Assembly: GCF_000687475.1 (NCBI RefSeq) | Contig: NC_057318.1 | Span: 2,480,001 to 2,544,000 of the forward strand | From: Ustilaginoidea virens | Lineage: Eukaryota > Ascomycota > Sordariomycetes > Hypocreales > Clavicipitaceae | Length of the DNA stretch: 64,000 nt | Direction: 5' to 3' | Translations under genes and position numbers: made by a program | Notes under the pieces: model-generated | Told to the model about the DNA's origin: nothing | The model's input: only the letters and a program-made list of their open reading frames with translations | Database searches by the model: none | Part shown: positions 55,892-64,000 of the stretch, piece after piece | Layout of the letters: each line of letters opens with the position of its first letter | How positions within the stretch are numbered: the stretch's first letter is position 1

Positions 55892-57640
55892 AGCCTAATA
55901 CCCTAATATACTTTCTCGATAGGAATAAAAGGTAGATAAAGTAAAGCTATAAATTGGCTAAATCCTAAAACCGCTATTTATCTTAATACTTAATATAGAT
56001 AAGATAGAAGGCATTAGGACCCTAACCCTAGATTTAAAGATTACCTTACCTTACAGCTTATATATCTTTGCCAATACTTACCTTTAGGCTCTTTAGGACT
56101 AAATAATATCTAAAAATAGTATATATTAGGCATAATAGATAGCTATAGCAAATAGAGAGCGATAATTCCCTATACCGATAGCAATATAGGAATAAATTGC
56201 AGACTATACCTTAAATGCATATAATATACTACTTTATTAGGAGCGGGTATAGCTCCTATTATTTAAGCCCCTAACTATAATAGTAATCTAATAGTGCTAT
56301 AACTCGCCTATAGTAGATTACCTAGGGAAGAATACTACTTTCTAATTACTATAATAAGATTATTATTTCGATAATATATTATCTAAGGTAGTAAGGTTTA
56401 TTTAAAACTATTAATGCCGTAAGGTATATAAAAGCCGCTAGCTATAATAGGGTCTGCTATAGCCTTTACCGATCTTAGACTATTTCTAGTCATAAATATT
56501 AATAGACTTTATAATAGACCTCCCTGCCTATAACTCTTCCGACTTATGCTTCTTTATAGTAATTACTAACTACTTATCGAAGTATATCTAGCTAGAAGCA
56601 ATATACTCTATAATAGCTAAAGAGTATATAAAGCGATTCTAATAATACTAGTAGTATTTCTATAGATTCCCTAACGAGATTATTAATAATAGAGGCTTAG
56701 ATTAAATAGGATAATTCTAAATAATGCTTTATAAGGCAATTGAGATTAAATAACTCCTTTTAATCGCATACTATCCTTAAACTAATAGCGGTATAGAATA
56801 AATAAACTAAAAGGTCCAAACTATCCTTTATATTATAATCTCCTTTAATTAATACAATTAGCCTAAGCACCTCACTATATACCAACTCGCCCTAAATAAC
56901 TAGATATTATTAGTAATAGGGTTTAGCCTAAACCGGCTTCTTAATAGGTTTAATATACTAATTATTATACCGGCCTTAGAGGTAATACTAAGCATAAAGA
57001 CACTAAAAGGGCGGGTAATACTCTTTTTAGCTAACTTTTAGGAAAAAAGGGAATTAGCTTAAACCGCTATTACCTTTATATAATAATAATAATAAGATAT
57101 AATAAACTATTTATACCATTTAGTAAAGCATTTCTAGGTTAGGGACTATATATAGCTTAGCCTAAGGAATATTAGGATAAATTGCCCTTATAAAAAGCTT
57201 AATTAAGTCTCCGCTAAATATACTATTATTACTATCTTATCCCTACTTATTATCCGGCTCGATATCCCTAAAGGTATTTACCTGGTTTTTTATATTAATT
57301 TTATCGAATAGGCTGCTTCTAATACGCTTTTTATATAGACCGTAATTAATATTAGGCCTAGGCCCCTATTTATTCTCCTTTAAGATTTTAATTAGCTATA
57401 TAAGGAATATAAGATTAAAGCGATATTAGCGGCAAGAAATACTTAAGGCCGGGATAGGAACCATAATATATTAATTAAATAAATAGGGTATAACTTACCT
57501 ATATAGGAACCCTTAGAAAACTTTAAAGATTTAATAGTATAAAAGGCATTTAAAATTAAATAGGGTAACATTTATATATATAATAGGCCTATTAGGCTAT
57601 CGAAATAAGGTCGCCTCGACCTATAAATAATGCCAAAATG
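55892..57640 (+). pseudogene. Gypsy D pol, second part (integrase and chromodomain)
   Basis: Resumes the RNase H end, then the integrase zinc region (about 56280-56470, YCRK-type block), core start ILIDFIIDLP near 56487-56516, and YYPQTNSGIEQINQ near 56770-56810, which keeps the catalytic Glu. The conserved GIYLVFYINFIEQAASN block and a chromodomain at 57385-57565 (EYKIKAILAARN, YNILIKQIGY, EPLENFKD) follow. Only TAG/TAA stops interrupt it. Confidence 0.88.
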
Positions 57641-57699
57641 CCTACTTATAAAAAAAAAACCCTTAAAATATTAAAAAAAAAATATTTAGCTTGTCTGCC

Positions 57700-58237
57700 C
57701 CTCTCTTAGGCTAATACCACCCTCCCCCCTCTCCTATATTATAACTACTATATTTATTATTATATAGGCCTTCTTCGGCACTATTAGGATTAGTATACCC
57801 CTATAGCGGCTACTACTATAGGGGCGGTAGTAATAAGGGCGGCTATATATAACCCTTATAATAGTATTTATAGGGGGTCGGGCATATATACGGCGAGTAG
57901 GCCTAGTATAGATAATTGCCTATACGACCCTAATGTAATAGCATTCCGGGGGATATACTATATAGGGAATATAGACGGGGCTATAATAGGGCCTATTAAG
58001 GATGCCGTAGGGTCTGTAGTAATAGCGGCAAAAGATGCAATAGTATCGGCTAAGGCTGCTATAGCGCTAGGGCATTCTATAGCAGATAGTATAGCTAGGC
58101 CTCTAGGGGAACCTATATACCCTGCTTATAGGTAGGTAGTTCCCTAGCATAATAGATCAGTAAGGGGCAGATAGGAGGGGGGGCTAAATAGGGCTAAATA
58201 GGAGCCGCTAAATACTATTCTATTTAAGCATAATTAT
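57700..58237 (+). pseudogene. Gypsy D ORF3 region, first part, cut by copia H
   Basis: A frame from about 57795 reads TTIGAVVIRAAIYNPYNSIY, SCPS-like CLYDPNVIAF, and ARPLGEPIYPAYR. It matches ORF3 of E closely (NPYSSIYKGLGIY, CLYDPNIIAF, ARPLREPIYP). It is truncated at 58238 by the copia LTR. It is the least damaged view of the ORF3 N-terminal part. No known domain is recognised. Confidence 0.6.
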
Positions 58238-58512
58238 TGCAATTCTCAAGGTCACTATAAAAGCAGAGCCTTACTAGCTAGCTAGATGGCACGAGACTGT
58301 CTGCGACCTGTGAACTAATCTTAGTATAAATACTAGATTTTTCACCAAGTCCTAAGACTATACAAGTGCTATAAAGCAGGGCAAGTGTAAAGGCAAGGCA
58401 AATATAAGATAACCAGAAAACGCAGGGAAGGTGGAAGTTAAGAGGCATGTAGTGCATTAACAGACTCGATTATGCTACCCATCTACTATCTAGAAAGAAG
58501 GGGGAAAGCTAT

Positions 58513-58523
58513 CCTATATATAC
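58513..58523 (-). promoter_or_regulatory. TATA box candidate in the copia LTR
   Basis: The minus strand reads GTATATATAGG here. This is the best TATA sequence in the LTR and would place the transcript start a few tens of bases further left (toward 58470). Confidence 0.5.
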
Positions 58524-58624
58524 ACGAAGGAGGGGTGGGCCCAGGCATCCAGGAAAGCCAGTAAGAGGGCTCCCCATAATACTCGCTATAATACATCAGC
58601 AACCCCGCTATATCCGACCTTTCC

Positions 58625-58818
58625 AACCACTCTAACCACCGCACTAGTAATTAGTCACCGCACTAGTAACTAGCCACCACGCTAGTGACTAACCACCATA
58701 CTAGTGGACTAGCCACCACGCTAGTAGGCCACCACGCTAATTTAGCAATGCCACACCACGCTAGTAGGCCGCCACCACGCTAGTAGGCAACCACGCTAAT
58801 TTAGCAATGCCACACCTT
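58625..58818. repeat. Minisatellite in the copia LTR
   Basis: About ten irregular units built on CCACCACGCTAGTAG or CCGCACTAGTAACTAG. A longer unit containing CCACGCTAATTTAGCAATG occurs twice (about 58730-58752 and 58791-58813). Units are not evenly spaced and there are no conserved unique spacers, so this is LTR repeat expansion. Confidence 0.8.
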
Positions 58819-58998
58819 TTCAATAAGGCCTACCTTACTTGATATACAGTAAATAATCCACTGAAAATCCTTAAGGTAAAAGGCAAAGGCCTAAGGAAAT
58901 ACTATCATAAGTCTAAGAGGCGGTATAAGGGCCAGAAGGTTAGTAGGCCAGTAGGGCATAAGGCCAGCAGCCTAGTAGGCTACTATAGGATTTTAATA

Positions 58999-59008
58999 CC
59001 CCCTCTGA
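58999..59008 (-). promoter_or_regulatory. 3' polypurine tract of copia H
   Basis: Minus strand TCAGAGGGGG, immediately before the LTR. The 14 bases TCAGAGGGGGTATT recur inside the coding region at 61187-61200. Confidence 0.8.
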
Positions 59009-60879
59009 TTAGCTATTATAATAGCAAGCTAATCGTCGTATAAAGGATAGTGAAAGAAAATGCAATAAAAGTGCTAAGGAAAAACATAGGAAAAACCTTA
59101 GTAAGTTAATATAAGTTAGTATAAGTTAGCAGGCCCTAAGACCTAGTAACTCGCGGAACCTAGTAAATTTAGGGCCCGGTAGTGGCTTAGTAAGGCCGTC
59201 AGTAGGCATACTATTAGTAGGTAAGTAGGTAATTTTTACTAAGCCCAGCTGGGCTTACTCCCTAATATACCGGAATTTTAATAGTGTATACTTAGTGCGA
59301 GCATGCTGATTAGGGTCGTTAGAATTTGAAATGGAGCCCTGGTTATCGCAATATAGCGGTATAGGGCGTAAAATATCAATTTCCAGCTCCTTACAAAGGT
59401 TAGAAAGCCACTATACCTCACGGATAGTCTTAAGTAATACATTAGATTCAGCTTCTAAAGTAGATAGCACTACTAAAGAGGCTCGCTTAGAACGCCAGCT
59501 AATAGGACCACTATTAATAGTAGTCAAAAAGCCTCTAGTAGATTTAGAGGTTTCTTTATAGCCAGCAAAGTCGCTATCAGAATAAGCGGTTATAATAGGC
59601 TATTGATTGCTTTTAGTAGTACTAAAGCAAATAGCTAGGTTCTTAGTGCCTTTAAGGTAGTTAAAGCTGCCTTTCGCAACATTTAGATGTACAATAGTTG
59701 CCTTAGATATAAACCGGGAGAGGTATTAGGTAGGAAATACTAGGTCGGGCCTAGTCATCATCATAAGCCACATTATAGTGCCAATAAGGCTTTAATAAAG
59801 GCTCTGATCAGTAGGGCTAAAGTCTTTTCTACTAGATTTATTTAGAATCCCTAATTGAAGTAGAATAAGCTGAGGTTTAGTATCCTATAAGCCGAATTTA
59901 GCTAAGACCTCTGCTATAAATTGGGCTTAGTGTAGCTACAATAAACCTTCCTTCCTATTTTGTATAATTTGTACGCCTAGGAAAAAGGAAGCTGGACCGC
60001 AGTCTTCTATAGTATAGACTTTATGAAATTTCCTTTTTAGCTAGTTAATATAAGTTATATTTGGACCAACTAATAGGCAATCGTCAATATAAGTAACGAT
60101 AAAGGTGCTGGTTTGCTTATTATAAAAGACGGCAGTATTAGAAGCTAAAGGTAAAAAACCTTTACTAGAAATTAGGTCTTTTAGCCGGTATTGCCATTCG
60201 CGGGGTGCTTATTTTAGCCCGTATAGGGCCTTCTTTAGCAAGATAGCTTGCTTAACAGAAGGGTCGAATCCAGCTTCTTTAAGTAAGGTTAGTAGCCGTT
60301 AGCACTATATATTAGACCAAAGCTTGCTATCAGTTAGTAATAAGCTCTCTATAAATTTAAGGAATCTATCAGAGATATCTATATAAATAATCTTAGAAAG
60401 TTCGCTATTTAGGAAAACGCCTATAAAGTCGATTTACTCTATCTCCCAGTTATTACTAGCAGCTAAAGCTAGTATAACCCTCCAGGTGGGTAGGATAGAA
60501 GTAAAAGCATAGGTATACTAAAAGTCCTTTCCTTCGATTTACATAAAGCCCTTGACAATTAATCTAGCCTTATATTTTATAGGCTGATTATTAGCATCCT
60601 TTTTAACCCAAAAAATAGGCCTATTGCGTATAATTTTCCTATCAATAGGAACGCTAGACTTAGGAATAAACTAGAAAACTTTAATATCTAAAAGCTGCTC
60701 GAATTCCTTAAATAGTGCCTTTATCCAAAGGTTTTTTTCTTTTTCAAGGCATCATAGCACATCCTTCCAGCTATTAGGCGTACCATCAGGGGCCTTTTTA
60801 GCTAGCTTACGCTTAGCTGCATAGTAGGAATCCCATATCAGGTGGTATAAATCCTGATTAGGGAATAAGTTAGTAGGGC

Positions 60880-60960
60880 TAATAGGGTCGGTAGGGCTAG
60901 CAGGTATAACAGGGCCAGCAGGGCCAGCAGGGCCAGCAAGGTCGGCAGGAGTAAGGCTAG
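60880..60960 (-). repeat. Collagen-like Gly-Pro-Ala repeat in the copia integrase-RT linker
   Basis: The plus strand carries GGGCCAGCA units near 60908-60940, read on the minus strand as LAGPAGPAGPVIPASP. It is a low-complexity spacer between integrase and RT, where copia elements commonly vary. Confidence 0.7.
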
Positions 60961-61186
60961 TAAGGATATCTATAAGGTCATCCTTTGCAGTAGCCGGGGA
61001 CTGTAATATAAGACGGTTATCTAAGGTAGCATTAGTATTAATAACGCTAGTACTAGTAGGGTCCGGCATACTTTCCAGGTCATCCGGTATAGCATTAGTA
61101 TTAGTAATGCTAGTAAGGTTAGTAGAGTTAGTAGGGTCAGGAATGCTTTCTAGGTCATCCAGTAAAATAGTAGGTTCTCTACTAAA

Positions 61187-61200
61187 TACCCCCTCTGAAC
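61187..61200 (-). promoter_or_regulatory. Possible central polypurine tract of copia H
   Basis: TCAGAGGGGGTATT on the minus strand is identical to the 3' polypurine tract plus the first four LTR bases. A third, 12-base match (AGAGGGGGTATT) lies in gag near 63265-63276. Ty1 uses a second, central plus-strand primer, so a similar role is plausible. Here the site falls between integrase and RT and encodes Ser-Glu-Gly-Val. Confidence 0.5.
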
Positions 61201-62217
61201 CTATATTTTGCCCTCTATGAAAGTCTCCTTTTAGGCCATTAGAAATAGGGCCTATACCTTCATTTTAATAAATAAAGGTAATAAAAGTTGTTTTAGTAAC
61301 AACCTTCTTCTTTAGAAGGTAGACTAGGTAAGTATTATTACCTAGAGTGGCAAGGAGCCTACCAGGCTCGGTACGGGGCGCTAATTTGCGGCTTTTTACA
61401 CGCTTTTCGTATAGTATAAGCACTTCAATAGCTGCTCCAATAGCCCTAAGGTTAATAAGATCAGGGTAGTGCTCCGGCGTAATATAGTCATAATCCTTTA
61501 GTAGCTCCTAATAGGGGCTAGAAGGTCTGTTAGTAATAGCTGTTATATTTACTAGTATAATAACGCCGGTAATAACAGCAGACTAGAGGTTAGATAGTAG
61601 TCTTAACCAAGCCATAGTAGCATATAGCCTATCAGCTATAACCCTAATAGACCGCTCAGCTAGGCCATTTTATTCGTGAATATAAGGGCAAGATATATTA
61701 AAAGTTATACCCTATTCGACAAGCCAATTACTAAGCATTTTATTGATTTCATTTCCACTATTATAGTAGAATTCAATAGGCGTTTTACCATATCTGACCT
61801 GTAGGCTCTGTATAAAGCTCTGTAATGCTTTAAATACAATAGTGCCTTCCCTATTAGGCAGTAAGTATAGCCAACGAAATCGGGATTTTCTGTCTACTAA
61901 TATAAGGGCAATAGGTCGTTTGTTATATGGCATAGGTGATATAGCAAAAGTATCACCTTCTATAATATCCAGGCATTTAGCTGGATTAGGTATCGCATCC
62001 TTAGAAGGTCTTCTAACCTTCTTAGCCTAGATATAGGCTAGGCAGCGAAAATCAGCATCTTTAACCTTATTAAGGTTAGGAAGACCAGGGGTATTAGCAC
62101 AGGTCTTTTTAAGTAGCTGAATACCTATATGCCCTAGCCGTACATGCCAAATGCCGGCTAATTATAATAGCTTCTGATATTCATCAGCTGCTATAGGGGC
62201 AGGAGTAGGGCTAGTAG

Positions 62218-62275
62218 CCACTACAGGATTTTCGCTAGTCGTAATAGCGGGCTCTTCGCTAGTCGTAATAGCAGG
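62218..62275 (-). repeat. Tandem 24-bp repeat in copia pol
   Basis: TTCGCTAGTCGTAATAGC occurs twice, 24 bp apart, encoding ITTSEEP / ITTSENP on the minus strand. It lies in a Ser/Thr/Pro-rich spacer between protease and the pre-integrase zinc segment. Confidence 0.65.
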
Positions 62276-64000
62276 AGAGTTGGTAGTAAGGCTAGTAGCC
62301 TCTACAGGTTCCTTACTAGTCGCAGTAGTAGGAACAGGGGTAATAATAGTATCCTTAGGATCACTATAATCAGCAGGGTTAGTAGGACTAGGGACCTCTA
62401 CTACTATACTATTAGTAGTAGTATAATGACTACAAGGTTGATGTAGTAGTAGTGTGTCTATTCCTTTCTATGGAAGGAAAAAGCCGTATTTTTCAAAGTT
62501 AAAAATGCCGATGCATTTACGGCTTACTGACCAAAGCTGATTTTTAATTAGTACCCCTTTAGCGGCATAATGCTTTACACCGCTAATAATATTAATATCC
62601 AAGGTAGGAATATATAGGGCATTTTTGAGCTCTATAATACCCCATTTCGTAGGATTAACGCCCTATAGCACAGTAAATCGTACTATGCCCCAACCAGTAG
62701 AGGAAATAGGGCCGCCACCAGTAGTAATTACAGGCTTATCATTCTTCTCAAAATGGTGAAAAATAGTGAAATGCTTCTTATCATTAATAATATGATAAGT
62801 AGAGCCTGTATCGTAAAGGAGGGCATCCTTTAGGGTCCTACCGCCTGATTTAGCACTATAGCTTATAGCTAAAGGCTGGTTATCAGTGGATATAATGGAA
62901 GAAGAATAAGATATATTAGTATCCTAGGTATTATAGTTGCCTATAATAAAGGCCTCAACATCTTGCTATTTGCTGCTATTATTAGAGTCTTATTTCTTCT
63001 TCTATTGCTACTTCTTTTTCCTATTATTAGTAGAATTATTCTTACTATTATTAGTAGAAGCGGTATTAGTAGACCCTTTCTTAGGGTCCTTAGAAGCCTT
63101 AAGCTGCTTAGGGTTATTAGCAGCTACCTTAGAAGACCCTTTAGAACGCTATTCTTCTAGTAGGTCAACCATAAAATACTAGAGGTTAAATTTGCTACTA
63201 TTAATAACACCTTGGGCGCTATAAGCCCTAATTATAGAGTGTTGGCGTTCCGTCTAGCAGGTAAATACCCCCTCTATAGCCTAAAGATACTAATTAATTT
63301 GGTCGAAAGAGTCGATTTTAGAACCTAGAATTCTAAGGCGAGAAATATAGCTATTAAATTCGCTATTAAAAGCCTCTAAAGTGCCTTTATAACCGGTAAG
63401 TATAAAGGTATAAAAGGTAGGGTATAAGTATGCCTGCTGTACTTCTGGTGAGTAGCAGTACTAGGCTACTAGTAGAAGGTAAGCTTCCTCTGGGTCATTA
63501 TACTAGTCTATAGCCTCTATAGCTTCTTCACTACAGCTATTCTTTAGCATTAGTAGTAGAAGTACCTACTCAGACTCATTAAAATGCCTTGCTATAGAGG
63601 GGTCGTTAATAAAGTTAGCTATTTTAAAGGCCCTAAGTTGTATTGTAAGGGCCTGCTTCTACTAGTCGAAATTATAGGGGCTTTTTAGCTTTTGGGACTC
63701 TTTAAAGCGGTTGGCAGTCTTAGCTAATTCCTTAATAGCCCCATCATTAATTTAGTTGGTAATAGTTATTAGTGGCGTTATATAAATAGGCTCTTTACCC
63801 TTATATTTTATAGGCATAGAAGGTTGGTCGATTTCCATAACGTTAGCTTTACTATCATTATCTTTAGTGGTAATCTTAGTGGAAGGTCTAGCTTTAATAG
63901 CTTTAGTAGACTTCTTATTAGTAGCCTAGATAGCCTAGGTAGCCTGGGAATCGTTATTTTGCCTACTAACTAGGCCCTATATAAGGTCAGTTAGTATATT

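Larger units (their letters stand above)
45971..58237 (+). mobile_element. Gypsy chromovirus D, split by LINE-1b and cut by copia H
   Basis: Pieces are 45971-49461 (LTR, gag, protease, RT, RNase H) and about 55892-58237 (RNase H end, integrase, chromodomain, start of ORF3). The 3' end and LTR lie beyond copia H, outside the window. It is a long-form element close to E. The five bases before it are GCATT; the matching copy is not visible. Confidence 0.9.
58238..58998 (-). repeat. 3' LTR of copia H (about 761 bp)
   Basis: On the minus strand it starts TATTAAAATCC (TGTTAAAATCC after one RIP change), directly after the polypurine tract, and ends AATTGCA at 58238. The right border is secure. The left border is set where similarity of gypsy D to E stops, with TG/CA ends and a 5-bp duplication candidate. 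The other LTR is not in the window, so the length is an estimate. Confidence 0.75.
58238..64000 (-). mobile_element. Ty1/copia element H, minus strand, 5' part outside the window
   Basis: The 3' LTR (58238-58998), polypurine tract, and a gag-pol frame reaching the window edge. It inserted into ORF3 of gypsy D; ATTAT at 58233-58237 is the likely target duplication. Base composition is unlike the neighbours: CA and TG are common, and the frame is unbroken by indels. RIP-type stops occur, so it has been mutated, but far less than the gypsy and LINE copies. The order Gag, protease, integrase, RT, RNase H is diagnostic of copia. Confidence 0.93.
59126..64000 (-). pseudogene. Copia H Gag-Pol polyprotein, one frame with RIP stops, start outside the window
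   Basis: One phase runs 1625 codons from 64000 to TAA 59126-59128 (end LLGLRAC). Gag: KLKSPYNF near 63675 and the UBN2-type region to about 63200, then a basic Asn/Lys tail. Protease: LLYDTGSTYHI at about 62793-62820. The pre-integrase zinc segment WHVRLGHIGIQLL is near 62120-62150. Integrase: LVDRKSRFRWLYLLP near 61860-61905 (first Asp kept), FYYNSGNEI near 61740-61765 (second Asp now Asn, Glu kept), then NGLAERSIRVIADRLY. A Pro/Ala/Gly linker lies at 60880-60960. RT: ARLIVKGF near 60555, APREWQYRL near 60205, and an intact YIDDCLLVG at about 60066-60091. RNase H: AYSDSDFAG near 59590-59565 and HARTKYTLLKFRYIRE near 59305-59265. Stops are TAG/TAA/TGA at Trp, Gln or Arg positions. Confidence 0.93.

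Noticed and set aside
58625..58818. CRISPR-like array of short repeats
   Set aside because: Units are uneven, there are no unique spacers, and the repeats sit inside a fungal copia LTR. It is a minisatellite.
61842..62030. Plus-strand ORF, with others at 59331-59561, 62937-63182 and 62963-63160
   Set aside because: All are antisense to the copia gag-pol frame, which has clear integrase, RNase H and gag motifs on the minus strand.

Overview
This window looks like a repeat graveyard from a filamentous ascomycete. I see no tRNA, rRNA, CRISPR array or intact host gene. Practically every base can be assigned to nested retrotransposons. Most copies carry the mark of repeat-induced point mutation (RIP): the first 300 bases contain not one CA or TG, TA is very abundant, and reading frames are broken mainly by TAG and TAA where Gln or Trp codons are expected. 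Element names below (C, A, LINE-1a and so on) are local labels. Boundaries rest on terminal repeats and target-site duplications (TSDs) read directly.

Layout from left to right. Gypsy chromovirus C (1-768 and 15943-19444) is split by a Tad-like LINE (LINE-1a, 769-15927; TSD 754-768/15928-15942). That LINE is split by chromovirus A (5844-14612; TSD TTATT), whose gag holds a 1.4 kb, lightly mutated insertion (6639-8074) with a probable intron-containing gene fragment. C sits in a minus-strand gypsy remnant G (19445-19895), which is also cut by minus-strand LINE-1c (19896-23042) carrying a foreign solo LTR (20963-21182). LINE-1c is interrupted by a second LINE family (LINE-3, from 23043). LINE-3 is broken four times: by chromoviruses B (23154-28792), E (minus, 29496-36839), F (minus, 37533-43194) and D (from 45971). 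D is split by LINE-1b (49462-55878) and then by a minus-strand Ty1/copia element H (58238 to the window end). Nesting reaches five levels.

The chromoviruses share LTRs of about 242-254 bp, a gag, a likely -1 frameshift at CCCTTTT, and a pol with protease, RT, RNase H, integrase and a C-terminal chromodomain. The sequence just inside the 5' LTR is complementary to an 11-12 nt segment within the same LTR. It covaries between subfamilies, which points to Tf1/sushi-type self-priming. A, C, D and E carry an extra region of up to about 1.9 kb with a third reading frame after the chromodomain; B and F lack it and are about 5.65 kb long. The copia element is clearly younger: gag-pol stays in one frame for 4.9 kb, with scattered stops, and its RT YIDD box is intact.
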